This document shows positions 35,395-44,639 of a DNA stretch of 64,000 nt, in pieces. The stretch is taken from the NCBI GenBank assembly GCA_018604165.1, contig CP075895.1:2909001-2973000 (forward strand), written 5' to 3'. A program made the position numbers and the translations under genes. The stretch comes from Chitinophagaceae bacterium LGM1. Lineage in GTDB: Bacteria > Bacteroidota > Bacteroidia > Chitinophagales > Chitinophagaceae. Position 1 is the first letter of the stretch, and every line of letters begins with the position of its first letter. The notes under the pieces are model-generated. The model saw only the letters and a list, made by a program, of their open reading frames with translations. It did not search any database and was not told where the DNA came from.

Positions 35395-36540
35395 TTGAAA
35401 GACAAACAACCGGGATTATTTCGCAGGCTGCTTAGCTACACACTACTGCTCCTCAACATAGGCAGCATCGGTTGGCTGGCATTGTGCGTGCTGGCGGCTA
35501 CGCAAAGCCCCCTGCAGGTAAAGCACCTTGCGTTGTTTACGCTAACCACACCCTTTGCCATCTTAGCCAATGCAGTTTTTGTTTTCCTGTGGTTATTTAC
35601 TAGTAAAAAAATACGCTCGCTGTTGTCGTTAGTAGCTTTGGCGGTTGCATACAAAACCATCATCATCATATTCGGTTTCAACTTTGGCGATAACGACCTT
35701 GGCAAAACACCCGGGCGCATCCGCATCATGACATGGAATGTACACGGTCTTGGTATCTTCAAAGTGCCGCGCGACAAGGCTTTTGAAAAAGAAATACTCA
35801 ACTACCTCGAACTGAAAGACGCAGACATTATGTGCCTGCCCGAATACTCCGTACCCAAAACAGACTCTATGAAACCATACGCCCGCAAAATAATGGACAA
35901 TGGCGGGTACACAGACTATCGCTTTCATTACGACAATACGCTCGGCACTACCATCTATCTCGGTACGGCAGCATTTTCCCGATACACACTGCACAACTAC
36001 ATAGCGCACCAACTGGCAGAATATACTTTTCTGCTGCAAGGCGATGTAGCACTACCGCAGGGCGATACCATGCGCATGTTTTTTGTACACCTCAGCACTT
36101 TTGGGTTGAGCGATGATGAGAAAGCCTATATAGAGTATGTAAAGAAAAACAGCTCTGCCCTTGCCAATAGCCTCGGCCTTACACGCACTTTTGTTTGGAA
36201 GTTCAACTATGCTTTTGCCAAGCGTGCTGAAGAAACAGACAAAGCTGCCGCCATTATTGCCAGCAGCCCCTACCCCGTATTTGTTTGCGGCGATTTCAAC
36301 GACCTGCCCGGCTCTTATACCTATACCAAACTACGCGGCAAGCTGCACGATGCTTTTGAAGACAAGGGGCGCATCTTCGGGCGTACATATAGCCAGATAC
36401 TGCCCACTTTGCGTATAGACCATATCTTTTACGACCCCACCGTGCTCAAGATTACAGGCATGGAATGTCCGCACACCGAGCTATCAGACCACAGGCCGGT
36501 AATAGCCAATTTTGAAATAATACCAAAGGCTGGCAACTAA
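35395..36540 (+). CDS. Membrane-anchored endonuclease/exonuclease/phosphatase-family protein
   Basis: A 381-aa protein with three N-terminal membrane segments (about residues 10-90) and a C-terminal EEP (DNase I-like) domain. Domain motifs are RIMTWNVHG near residue 109, MCLPEYS near residue 143 (metal Glu), FVCGDFNDLPGS near residue 299, RIDHIFYDP near residue 342, and LSDHRPVIANFE near the end. These carry the Asp, Asn and His residues of the Mg-dependent phosphodiesterase fold. The substrate may be nucleic acid, a lipid head group or a phosphosugar; it is not evident here. The only start in frame is TTG at 35395, 11 bp after the pseudo-rhomboid stop, so it extends the rhomboid operon. Confidence 0.85.
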   Translation: MKDKQPGLFRRLLSYTLLLLNIGSIGWLALCVLAATQSPLQVKHLALFTLTTPFAILANAVFVFLWLFTSKKIRSLLSLVALAVAYKTIIIIFGFNFGDNDLGKTPGRIRIMTWNVHGLGIFKVPRDKAFEKEILNYLELKDADIMCLPEYSVPKTDSMKPYARKIMDNGGYTDYRFHYDNTLGTTIYLGTAAFSRYTLHNYIAHQLAEYTFLLQGDVALPQGDTMRMFFVHLSTFGLSDDEKAYIEYVKKNSSALANSLGLTRTFVWKFNYAFAKRAEETDKAAAIIASSPYPVFVCGDFNDLPGSYTYTKLRGKLHDAFEDKGRIFGRTYSQILPTLRIDHIFYDPTVLKITGMECPHTELSDHRPVIANFEIIPKAGN

Positions 36541-36545
36541 AGCCT

Positions 36546-36553
36546 TATTTTTG
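36546..36553 (+). promoter_or_regulatory. Candidate -7 element for cysS
   Basis: TATTTTTG fits TAnnTTTG, 16 bp before the cysS ATG. No TTTG lies at the expected upstream distance, so only the -7 half is supported. Confidence 0.3.
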
Positions 36554-36569
36554 CGCTTATTTTACCAAT

Positions 36570-38063
36570 ATGTCCGAGTTTCATATATATAATTCATACA
36601 CCCGCGATAAAGAAAAGTTTGAACCGATAACCCCCGGCCATGTTGGCCTGTATGTGTGCGGCCCTACAGTATCCGGCGAAAGCCATCTGGGCCATGCCCG
36701 CCCTTACATTACATTCGATGTGGTGTATCGCTACCTGCAACACCTCGGCTACAAAGTGCGCTATGTACGCAACATCACCGATGCAGGACACTTTGAAGAA
36801 GAAGGCCGTGATGCGGAAGATAAAATTGCAGGCAAGGCACTGCTCGAAAAACTGGAACCGATGGAACTGGTGCATAAATACACCAACCTCTTTCATTGGG
36901 GTATGCGCCTGTTCAACTGTCAGGAGCCGAGTATAGAGCCTACTGCCACTGGACACATCATAGAGCAGATAGACATGATACAGAAAATCATCAGCGAAGG
37001 CTATGCTTACGAGGTGAATGGCTCTGTATATTTTGATGTAAAGAAATACGCTGAAAAATACCCTTATGGCAAACTCTCAGGCCGCATAATAGACGACCTG
37101 CTGGAAACCACACGCGAACTGGAAGGGCAGGATGAAAAGCGCAACAAGACAGACTTTGCCTTGTGGAAAAGTGCGCCACCCGAACACATCATGCGCTGGA
37201 ACAGCCCTTGGGGCGAGGGTTTCCCCGGCTGGCATATTGAATGTTCTGCCATGAGCCGTAAATACCTCGGCGAAACATTTGACATACACGGTGGTGGTAT
37301 GGATTTGCAATTCCCGCACCACGAAAGCGAGATTGCACAATCAACCATCGCGCACGGACACCCGCCCGTACGCTACTGGATGCACAACAATATGATTACC
37401 ATTAATGGCAAAAAAATGGGCAAGTCATATAATAATGTCATCAAACTAACGGAACTGTTCAGTGGTAATCACCCCATATTGGAGCAGCCCTACCACCCCA
37501 TGGTAGTACGCTTTTATATACTGCAAACACACTATCGCAGTACACTCGATTTCTCGAACGAGGCACTGCAAGGTTCTGAAAAAGCACTCCGCCGTTTATG
37601 GGAAGCTTATGAAGTATTGAAAAAACTGGCGCATACAGGCAATGAAAAAGCTACTGACAATGCTTTGGACGCACAAGTAGCAACATGGTGCAACGAGTGT
37701 GCCGACTTTATGAATGATGACCTGAATACTGCCAAAGTAATAGCCAACCTGTTTGAACTCGCTCCCGTTATCAACGGCATGAAGGGTGGACAGGTGGCCA
37801 TCAATGCACTAAGTGCAGAAACTTTCGCGTTATTAGCCAGTACGTACAAAACCTATTTGGAAGATGTACTTGGTTTGCAACCCTTGCAAGCACAGCAGGG
37901 CAATAAGATAGACCAAGTATTGTCGTTACTGATAGAGATACGCAAAGACGCGCGTACTCGTAAAGACTTTGCCACGTCCGACCAGATACGCAATAGGTTG
38001 GCAGAAGCAGGCATCATACTGAAAGACGAAAAAGACGGCACGGTATCTTATACCATAGAATAA
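36570..38063 (+). CDS. cysS: Cysteinyl-tRNA synthetase
   Basis: A 497-aa class I synthetase that charges tRNA-Cys. Features are [19 protein letters not shown] (residues about 28-46; zinc Cys and the HIGH-like motif HLGH), zinc ligands in [10 protein letters not shown] and [12 protein letters not shown], and the KMSKS-like loop [10 protein letters not shown] (about residues 279-288). The helical anticodon-binding end carries [24 protein letters not shown], the usual C-terminal signature of CysRS. The length is standard. It sits 29 bp after the EEP-family gene and 7 bp before an ABC exporter gene, with which it may be cotranscribed. Confidence 0.95.
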   Translation: MSEFHIYNSYTRDKEKFEPITPGHVGLYVCGPTVSGESHLGHARPYITFDVVYRYLQHLGYKVRYVRNITDAGHFEEEGRDAEDKIAGKALLEKLEPMELVHKYTNLFHWGMRLFNCQEPSIEPTATGHIIEQIDMIQKIISEGYAYEVNGSVYFDVKKYAEKYPYGKLSGRIIDDLLETTRELEGQDEKRNKTDFALWKSAPPEHIMRWNSPWGEGFPGWHIECSAMSRKYLGETFDIHGGGMDLQFPHHESEIAQSTIAHGHPPVRYWMHNNMITINGKKMGKSYNNVIKLTELFSGNHPILEQPYHPMVVRFYILQTHYRSTLDFSNEALQGSEKALRRLWEAYEVLKKLAHTGNEKATDNALDAQVATWCNECADFMNDDLNTAKVIANLFELAPVINGMKGGQVAINALSAETFALLASTYKTYLEDVLGLQPLQAQQGNKIDQVLSLLIEIRKDARTRKDFATSDQIRNRLAEAGIILKDEKDGTVSYTIE

Positions 38064-38070
38064 TAACAAG

Positions 38071-39873
38071 ATGAAGAAAGTTTCTCTGATACTACACTAT
38101 CTGCAAGACTATAAAGGCAAGATAGTGTTGTATTTTTTTACCAGCCTGCTGGCAGTATTGTTTTCGTTGTTTTCGTTTACCATGCTGGGGCCTGTGCTGC
38201 AAACACTGTTCATAGGCGGGCAAACAAACCTGTCGGTTGGTAAAGGCGTAGCAGCAGAACTTACCACAACAGTCAATAATTTTATACTGGAGCACGACAG
38301 GCTCACCGCGCTTACCTATTCTGTTATCATCGTCATAGTGTTTACGTTACTGAAAAATATGTGTATCTATTTTTCATTCGGCATCCTCAACCCCATCAGG
38401 TACGATGTGCTGCGCAGATTACGCAATGCTCTGTTCGACAAAATACTATCCTTGCCCATTGGCTTTTTTACAGAAGAACGAAAGTCTGACCTTATATCGC
38501 GCATGACCAACGACCTGAACGAGATTGAAGTATCCATTATGAATGTGCTGGAAACTTTTATCCGCGAGCCATTGACCATCATCTTTGTACTTACATCTAT
38601 GGTTATCATCAGCCCGCAACTCACCTTGTTTCTCATTTTGTTTTTGCCTGTTGCAGGTATATTAATTGGGCGTGTCGGCAAATCGTTAAAGAAGCCATCT
38701 AACCTTGCACAGGAGCAATTAGGCCACATGCTGGGTGTGATAGACGAAACATTGGTGGGTATGCGTGTGGTAAAATCTTTCAATGCCGAAAAGCATCAGC
38801 AGGCAAGGTTTACACAGCTGAACAATATCTGGTATGCGGTACGCAACAAAATAGCATCGCGCAAAGAACTGGCATCTCCCTTGTCCGAAACGCTGGGTAT
38901 ATCTGTTGTGTGCATCATACTATGGTACGGCGGCAGGCTCATATTTTCAGGCGACACTTCCCTAACCGGGCCGTTGTTTGTAGTGTTTATCGGTTTGTTC
39001 TATCAAATCATCAACCCGTTGAAAAATCTTTCCACTGCTATTTACAATTTACAAAAAGGCGCAGCAGGGTTAGAGCGCATAGAAGCATTGCTGAAAGCAG
39101 ATAACAACATCGTAGAAAAACAAGATGCTGTTGCCCTGCCGGGTTTCAATCACACCATCGAATTGCGCGATGTACATTTTGCCTATGGCGATAAGAAAAT
39201 ATTGAATGGTATAAACATAACGATACAAAAAGGCAAGACGGTAGCACTGGTAGGCGCATCAGGCGCGGGCAAATCTACATTGGTTGACCTTATACCACGC
39301 TTTCATGATGTTACAAGTGGCGAGATATTGATAGACGGCATCAATGTAAGAGATTGTAAACTCTACGACCTGCGCAGGCAGATGGGCATTGTAAGCCAGG
39401 AGCCTATCCTGTTCAACGATACAATATTCAACAACATCACACTCGGCACAGATGGTGCTACACAGGCACAGGTAGAAGAGGCGGCACGTATAGCACACGC
39501 GCACAACTTCATTGCCGGCAAACCGGAAGGTTACAACACATCTGTTGGCGATAGAGGCACAAAGCTAAGTGGCGGTGAACGTCAGCGGGTAACCATTGCC
39601 CGTGCCGTGTTGAAAAACCCACCCATCCTGATATTAGACGAAGCCACCTCATCGCTCGATACCGAGAGTGAACGCATTGTACAGGATGCCATCAATACGC
39701 TGATGAAAAACCGCACCTGTATTGTAATAGCTCACAGGTTATCTACCGTACAACACGCCGATGAAATCATTGTGCTTGAAAAAGGCAGCATTGCAGAGCG
39801 TGGTACACACAACGATTTGATAACGAAAAACGGGCTGTATAAAAAGCTGGTAGAAATGCAGCAGGTTAAATAA
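38071..39873 (+). CDS. MsbA-like ABC exporter (permease-ATPase fusion)
   Basis: A 600-aa ABC half-transporter. The N-terminal part (about residues 15-330) has six membrane segments of the ABC type 1 exporter fold with DLISRMTNDLNEIE in an intracellular loop. The C-terminal ATPase has Walker A VGASGAGKST near residue 394, Q-loop IVSQEPILFND, signature LSGGERQRV near residue 499, Walker B ILILDEATS and the His loop IVIAHRLSTV. As a homodimer it would flip a lipid or export a hydrophobic compound; MsbA-like lipid A transport is plausible but not proven. It follows cysS after 7 bp and precedes galE by 40 bp. Confidence 0.9.
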   Translation: MKKVSLILHYLQDYKGKIVLYFFTSLLAVLFSLFSFTMLGPVLQTLFIGGQTNLSVGKGVAAELTTTVNNFILEHDRLTALTYSVIIVIVFTLLKNMCIYFSFGILNPIRYDVLRRLRNALFDKILSLPIGFFTEERKSDLISRMTNDLNEIEVSIMNVLETFIREPLTIIFVLTSMVIISPQLTLFLILFLPVAGILIGRVGKSLKKPSNLAQEQLGHMLGVIDETLVGMRVVKSFNAEKHQQARFTQLNNIWYAVRNKIASRKELASPLSETLGISVVCIILWYGGRLIFSGDTSLTGPLFVVFIGLFYQIINPLKNLSTAIYNLQKGAAGLERIEALLKADNNIVEKQDAVALPGFNHTIELRDVHFAYGDKKILNGINITIQKGKTVALVGASGAGKSTLVDLIPRFHDVTSGEILIDGINVRDCKLYDLRRQMGIVSQEPILFNDTIFNNITLGTDGATQAQVEEAARIAHAHNFIAGKPEGYNTSVGDRGTKLSGGERQRVTIARAVLKNPPILILDEATSSLDTESERIVQDAINTLMKNRTCIVIAHRLSTVQHADEIIVLEKGSIAERGTHNDLITKNGLYKKLVEMQQVK

Positions 39874-39878
39874 TACGG

Positions 39879-39886
39879 TATATTTG
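39879..39886 (+). promoter_or_regulatory. Candidate -7 element for galE
   Basis: TATATTTG fits TAnnTTTG, 27 bp before the galE ATG. No matching -33 TTTG is seen at 19-21 bp upstream, so support is partial. Confidence 0.35.
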
Positions 39887-39913
39887 CAGCAGGATTAATC
39901 CCCCTCTTTTTGA

Positions 39914-40954
39914 ATGAATAAGATACTGGTAACAGGCGGTTGCGGATATATAGGCGGACACACTATTACAGACCTGATAGCGAATGGCTTTGAAGTCATT
40001 TCGGTGGACGATTTGTCTTGCGGGTCGTTGCGTATGCTGCAAGGCATAGAGCGCATTGCTGGCAAGCCTGTAAAGAATTACAAAGTAAACCTGTGCGATG
40101 CGGATGATACCGAAACCATCTTCATCGAAAACCCCGATATAGTCGGCATTATACATTTTGCCGCTTTCAAATCTGTACCCGAATCGGTTGAAGCACCACT
40201 AAAATATTATCGCAACAACCTCGACTCATTAGTGAACATTTTGCAATGTGCACAAACATATAAAGTCAACCATTTTGTGTTCTCTTCTTCATGCTCGGTA
40301 TATGGCAATACCAAAAAACTACCTGTAGAAGAAACAGCACCATTGGCAGAGCCGGAATCACCATACGCACGCACTAAGCAAATAGGCGAGGCTATATGCC
40401 GCGACATGGCAAAGCAAAATCCAGACTTCAATGTTACGCTATTGCGCTACTTCAATCCCGTTGGCGCGCATCCTACCGTGCACATAGGCGAGTTGCAAGA
40501 GAAGCCCGAAAACTTAGTACCTGTTATTACACAAACAGCCATAGGTAAGCGAAATGAGATGCAGGTGTTCGGTACAGACTACCCCACCCGCGATGGCTCT
40601 TGCGTACGCGACTATATACATGTAATGGATATAGCCAATGCGCACACCAAAGCACTACAATACACGCTGGATGGCAACAACAGCAGCAATTGCGATGTGT
40701 TCAACCTCGGCTCAGGCAATGGTGTTACAGTGTTGGAACTCATCAATGCTTTTGAAAAAATATCGGGCGAGAAGCTGAATTATAAACTCGGGCCACGCCG
40801 CGCAGGCGATGTGGTAGAAGTATATGCCAACAACGCCAAAGCACGTGCCCTGCTAGATTGGGATATACAATATTCGCTCGACCAGATGATGGATACTGCA
40901 TGGCGTTGGGAACAAGCCATGAAGAAAGAAGCGGCACAGCTATCAATGAATTAA
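39914..40954 (+). CDS. galE: UDP-glucose 4-epimerase
   Basis: A 346-aa short-chain dehydrogenase/reductase that interconverts UDP-glucose and UDP-galactose (or the N-acetyl forms). The NAD-binding motif GGCGYIGGH is at residues about 8-16. VDDLSCGS and FAAFKSVPESVE are typical of GalE. The catalytic Ser lies in FVFSSSCSVYG and the Tyr-x3-Lys in SPYARTK near residue 150. Substrate-loop motifs RYFNPVGAHP and GTDYPTRDGSCVRDYIHV confirm the family. The product could supply a sugar for the polysaccharide genes further on. A bidirectional terminator follows directly. Confidence 0.95.
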   Translation: MNKILVTGGCGYIGGHTITDLIANGFEVISVDDLSCGSLRMLQGIERIAGKPVKNYKVNLCDADDTETIFIENPDIVGIIHFAAFKSVPESVEAPLKYYRNNLDSLVNILQCAQTYKVNHFVFSSSCSVYGNTKKLPVEETAPLAEPESPYARTKQIGEAICRDMAKQNPDFNVTLLRYFNPVGAHPTVHIGELQEKPENLVPVITQTAIGKRNEMQVFGTDYPTRDGSCVRDYIHVMDIANAHTKALQYTLDGNNSSNCDVFNLGSGNGVTVLELINAFEKISGEKLNYKLGPRRAGDVVEVYANNAKARALLDWDIQYSLDQMMDTAWRWEQAMKKEAAQLSMN

Positions 40955-40979
40955 AAAACGGGGCAATTGCCCCGTTTTT
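40953..40979. terminator. Bidirectional terminator between galE and rseP
   Basis: AAAAAACGGGGCAA and TTGCCCCGTTTTT form a perfect inverted repeat with A and T tracts on the outer arms, so U-tracts form in both directions. It overlaps the galE stop region and ends both convergent transcripts. Confidence 0.85.
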
Positions 40980-41001
40980 CTTTTTATCGTTAGCCGTTTA
41001 C

Positions 41002-42381
41002 TTATTTAGAAAAAAGCCTGAATATATCTAAACCATTAGCGTACACCATTAATGCCAGCAACAGTATCAAACCTACGGTGGTAGCCACTTCCATCACTTT
41101 TTCTTTTACCTGTCTGCCCGTTATCATTTCATACAACAGGAAGATAACATAGCCGCCATCCAAGCCGGGCACAGGCAGCAAGTTCATCACTGCAAGAATG
41201 ATAGATACAAAAGCCGTCAGCATTAGAAAACTATGCCAGTCAAACTCTGACGGAAACATCTTACCAAAGCTCACGATGCCGCCAACACTTTCTGATGCTT
41301 TGATTTCTTTTGATGTAAATATCAATTTCAGTTGTCGCCAGTAGTTACCTATTTCAGCAAAAGTATGTGTGAATCCCTTACCCATAGCAGCTATAGGGTT
41401 GTAGGTGATTTTGTCTAAAGAGAAAAATGCTGCAGCAGTTTTGGGTGCAAAGCCAAGTATTTTGGTGTTTGGCACTTTACCGTTTAATACAAATGTTGCA
41501 CCATTACGCACTACAGTTAAGGCAATCGGCATATTGGCAGAGGCACGCTTTATTTTTTCAAACTCATCATAGTACATGATGACTTGATTGTTTACAGCTA
41601 TTACACTATCGCCTGCTTTCAAACCCATTGCAGATGCGGCGCTTTTATCAGATACTTGCTCTACCACCAAAGGTGTGCGGGCTTGTATAAATGAATTGCG
41701 CTGTGCTTTGATGATTTTACGAACCGTACCTTGTGGTATAGCAATATCCATACCCGCACCATTGCGTTGAATGTTCAACACCTTCGCTTCGCTGAATATC
41801 ATTTCAGGTACTATCTTATTAAACCTGTCAACTTTTTTGCCATCTACACCTACTATTACATCACCGTTTCTCAAACCGATGCTTTCGCCAACACTATCCA
41901 CGGCTATACCATACTTCGCATTTTGTGTAGGCAGGTATTCTTCACCCCATATACCAAATATCAGCGCGTAGATAAATATGGCTACCAGCACATTCATAAT
42001 AATACCCCCGAGCATGATGAACAAACGCTGCCAGGGCTTTTTAGAACGGTATTCCCAAGGCTGTGGTGGTTGCTTCATGGCTTCTTTGTCCATGCTTTCA
42101 TCAACCATACCGGCAATCTTTACATACCCGCCAAGCGGAAACCAACCCAGACCGTATTCTGTATCACCTTTCTTCTTTTTAAATAGCGAAAAATTGAGCA
42201 ACCCGGGAAACGGGAAAAGGAAATCAAAAAACAGATAGAACTTCTCTACACGCGTCTTAAACAAGCGTGCGAAAAAGTAATGACCAAATTCGTGGAGTAA
42301 TATCAGTAAGGATAAAGCTGCCAGCAATTGCAGTGCCTGCACGGCTCCACCCGACATTAAAAGCATTGAGTTCAATAACAT
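41002..42381 (-). CDS. rseP: Site-2 (RIP) metalloprotease, RseP-like
   Basis: A 459-aa intramembrane zinc protease. The zinc motif HEFGH is at residues 30-34 in the first membrane segment. Two PDZ-type domains follow (GLRNGDVIVGVDGKKV near residue 165; GLKAGDSVIAVNNQ near residue 255), and the second active-site motif PVPGLDGGYV is near residue 397. The C terminus is hydrophobic. Such proteases release anti-sigma factors in the envelope-stress response. I chose ATG 42381; the TTG 9 bp upstream is less likely. It is 18 bp downstream of dxr, a common pairing in many bacteria, and is likely cotranscribed with it. Confidence 0.9.
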   Translation of the reverse strand: MLLNSMLLMSGGAVQALQLLAALSLLILLHEFGHYFFARLFKTRVEKFYLFFDFLFPFPGLLNFSLFKKKKGDTEYGLGWFPLGGYVKIAGMVDESMDKEAMKQPPQPWEYRSKKPWQRLFIMLGGIIMNVLVAIFIYALIFGIWGEEYLPTQNAKYGIAVDSVGESIGLRNGDVIVGVDGKKVDRFNKIVPEMIFSEAKVLNIQRNGAGMDIAIPQGTVRKIIKAQRNSFIQARTPLVVEQVSDKSAASAMGLKAGDSVIAVNNQVIMYYDEFEKIKRASANMPIALTVVRNGATFVLNGKVPNTKILGFAPKTAAAFFSLDKITYNPIAAMGKGFTHTFAEIGNYWRQLKLIFTSKEIKASESVGGIVSFGKMFPSEFDWHSFLMLTAFVSIILAVMNLLPVPGLDGGYVIFLLYEMITGRQVKEKVMEVATTVGLILLLALMVYANGLDIFRLFSK

Positions 42382-42399
42382 GATGTGCAAAAATAATAT

Positions 42400-43566
42400 T
42401 TAGTGTGATAGTTGGCTGTGTTTTACTAATTCAGAAGCATAAGCCCTTGCTTCTTTGTCCGACCTGCGGTAATCATCAAGCGATGCATTGTCTGTAAACG
42501 CTACTTTACCCATTACATTCTCTATGATGTCGCTCATTTCTATAAAGCTCACCCTGTTGTTCAGGAACGATTGTACCACTACCTCGTTAGCAGCATTCAT
42601 AACACATGGCGCATTGCCACCTTTGTACATGGCATCTATCGCCAAAGCCAGATTGCGGAATGTTTTGAGGTCGGGTTGCTCGAAAGTGAATTTTGCATAG
42701 TCCTTAAAATCAAAACGCTTGAAGTCGCTGGCAATACGTTGCGGGAAGCCCAACGCGTATTGTATAGGCAGCTTCATATCGGGCAAGCCTAGTTGCGCTT
42801 TGATAGAACCATCTGTAAACTGCACCAATGAATGAATGATTGATTGCGGGTGTACAATTACTTCTATCTGTTCATTCTTCAAGCCAAAGAGCCATTTGGC
42901 TTCTATCATCTCCAGCCCCTTGTTCATTAGCGTAGCACTGTCTATAGTTATCTTCGCGCCCATCGTCCAGTTGGGGTGTTGCAGCGCATGGCTTGCTTTT
43001 ACGTTCAGCAGGTAGTTGGTCTTTTTACCCAAAAACGGCCCACCCGACGCGGTAAGTATTATCTTCTCAATCTTGCGCCAGTCTTCGCCTACCAGACATT
43101 GAAAGATGGCAGAGTGTTCGCTGTCAACAGGTATAATGCGCGCACCTTTTTCAGCGGCTGCTTTCATTACTATATCGCCTGCTACTACCAGCGTTTCTTT
43201 ATTGGCCAATGCTATTGTCTTACCTGCATTTACAGCAGCCATTGTAGATGACAGCCCAGCAAAACCAACGATGGCTGTCAGCACGGTATCTACTGTATCC
43301 CACTGTACAACGTCATTGAGTGCATCTGCACCACAAAAAACTTTTATCGGCAGGTTGGATAAAGCATATTTCACTGCCTCGTAGCTATCTTCATGTGTTA
43401 CTACTACGGCATTGGGGTTAAACTTTCTTGCCTGCTCTATCAGCAATGCACTGTTGCTATGTGCCGTCAGTATTTCTACTTCAAACAAATCGGGGTGCGA
43501 AGCCACTACATCCAAAGCCTGTGTACCTATTGATCCTGTTGACCCTAATATGGCTAAACGCGTCAT
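42400..43566 (-). CDS. dxr: 1-Deoxy-D-xylulose 5-phosphate reductoisomerase
   Basis: A 388-aa NADPH enzyme of the MEP isoprenoid pathway, converting DXP to 2-C-methyl-erythritol 4-phosphate. NADPH motif LGSTGSIGTQALDV is at residues 7-20. ALANKETLVVAG (near residue 118), PVDSEHSAIFQCL (metal ligands, near residue 146), TASGGPFLG, and the C-terminal NAANEVVVQSFL are diagnostic. The length is normal. It leads a two-gene unit with rseP, 18 bp apart. A -7-like TACCTTTG lies 33 bp upstream on the same strand. Confidence 0.95.
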   Translation of the reverse strand: MTRLAILGSTGSIGTQALDVVASHPDLFEVEILTAHSNSALLIEQARKFNPNAVVVTHEDSYEAVKYALSNLPIKVFCGADALNDVVQWDTVDTVLTAIVGFAGLSSTMAAVNAGKTIALANKETLVVAGDIVMKAAAEKGARIIPVDSEHSAIFQCLVGEDWRKIEKIILTASGGPFLGKKTNYLLNVKASHALQHPNWTMGAKITIDSATLMNKGLEMIEAKWLFGLKNEQIEVIVHPQSIIHSLVQFTDGSIKAQLGLPDMKLPIQYALGFPQRIASDFKRFDFKDYAKFTFEQPDLKTFRNLALAIDAMYKGGNAPCVMNAANEVVVQSFLNNRVSFIEMSDIIENVMGKVAFTDNASLDDYRRSDKEARAYASELVKHSQLSH

Positions 43567-43598
43567 TTATTAATGTTATATGTATTTTCTCGGTTGCT

Positions 43599-43606
43599 CA
43601 AAGGTA
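43599..43606 (-). promoter_or_regulatory. Candidate -7 element for dxr-rseP
   Basis: On the minus strand this reads TACCTTTG, a full match to TAnnTTTG, 32 bp before the dxr ATG. The best upstream T-rich -33 candidate (TTTA) gives a 23-bp spacer, so confidence is limited. Confidence 0.4.
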
Positions 43607-43730
43607 GTTAAAACCCCGCGCTTAATGGTTAAAAATCAGGTTGTTTACTTAACCGATTGTCAAAGCTAAAGGCAATATCATTTATATTCGTATCTGTTAG
43701 CATCATTTCAATAAATCTTAACAACTGGAT

Positions 43731-44390
43731 ATGTTACAACAGTCAACGCTCGACTTCCTTAAAAAGCTGGATAAGAACAATAACAAAGAATGGTTTGACA
43801 AGAACCGCAAACTATACGAAGCTGCCAAAGCAGATTATGAAGTTTTTGTTACAGCCATGCATACAGAGCTTACTAAACTGGAACCACGCATGGCGGAGTA
43901 CAAAGCAAAAGATGCCATTTTCCGCATCTTCAGAGATGTGCGCTTTGCGAAAGATAAGACACCGTACAAGCCCAACTTCGGGGCTTACTTCAGCCGTGGT
44001 GGTAAGAAAGCCCCTGATGCGGGGTACTATATGCACTTGCAGCCTGGTGGTAAGTCTTTTCTTGCTGGCGGTTTGTGGATGCCCGAAGCACCGATACTGA
44101 AAAAAGTAAGACAAGAGCTTGATTACAACTTCGACGAGTTTAAGGCAATCATCAACAAAGCATCTTTCAAAAAACTGTTCAACAAATGGGAAGGTGAAAA
44201 GCTGAAGACGCTACCACAGGGCTATACGGCCGACAACCCAGCAATTGAATTTCTGAAAATGAAAAGTGTGATTGTAAGCGTACCTGTTGACGATGCGGAC
44301 TATACTTCAAAAACTGCCGTAGCGAAGATGATAAAAATGTTCTCCGAAATGAAACCGATGATAGACTTCCTGAACAGGGCAATAGACTGA
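43731..44390 (+). CDS. DUF2461-family protein
   Basis: A 219-aa soluble protein. The start (STLDFLKKLDKNNNKEWFDKNRKLYE), FRIFRDVRFAKDKTPYKPNFGAYFSRGG near residue 62, YYMHLQPGGKSFLAGGLWMP near residue 101, and the C-terminal end match DUF2461 proteins as I know them. The family is widespread in Bacteroidota and has no assigned function. No signal or membrane segment is visible. The gene diverges from dxr across 164 bp. It is convergent with the 81-aa gene, their stop codons only 3 bp apart, and no terminator hairpin sits between them. Confidence 0.85.
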   Translation: MLQQSTLDFLKKLDKNNNKEWFDKNRKLYEAAKADYEVFVTAMHTELTKLEPRMAEYKAKDAIFRIFRDVRFAKDKTPYKPNFGAYFSRGGKKAPDAGYYMHLQPGGKSFLAGGLWMPEAPILKKVRQELDYNFDEFKAIINKASFKKLFNKWEGEKLKTLPQGYTADNPAIEFLKMKSVIVSVPVDDADYTSKTAVAKMIKMFSEMKPMIDFLNRAID

Positions 44391-44393
44391 TAA

Positions 44394-44639
44394 TCAGTTG
44401 CGGAAAACAAGAAACTCAAAGGGGCGACCAGCAGGGTCTGCCTTTTTTCGTTTAGCTCTTTTCTGTTTGTTTTTGGTGCGGTACACATCCATCAATTCCG
44501 ATGCATGTTCTACCTGTTCGTCTGTGTCCACTTTGTTTACAACAGCCATCAATTCTTCTACACGCTGCTCAAAATCCTGCTCTTGCCAGTTTTGCGCTGC
44601 TTTGGTAGTAACTAATAATTCTCTCGATGTTTGTTTCAT
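44394..44639 (-). CDS. Small basic hypothetical protein, 81 aa
   Basis: I do not recognise this family. The first 50 residues are helix-rich and acidic (QDFEQRVEELMAVVNKVDTDEQVEHASELMD). They are followed by a strongly basic patch, RTKNKQKRAKRKK (about residues 54-66), and a short tail, RPFEFLVFRN. The patch could bind nucleic acid. Immediately upstream is a cluster of TTTGTTGCA repeats, so an autoregulated small DNA-binding protein is one possible reading, not shown by the sequence. The start ATG at 44639 is the only good one. Confidence 0.6.
   Translation of the reverse strand: MKQTSRELLVTTKAAQNWQEQDFEQRVEELMAVVNKVDTDEQVEHASELMDVYRTKNKQKRAKRKKADPAGRPFEFLVFRN

Noticed and set aside
36594-37348. 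Open frames opposite cysS
   Set aside because: CysRS motifs are complete on the plus strand; the opposite frames show no domain.
44386-44398. Palindrome ACTGATAATCAGT between the DUF2461 and 81-aa genes as a terminator
   Set aside because: It is a by-product of two facing stop codons; it leaves no room for an RNA loop and has no T tract.
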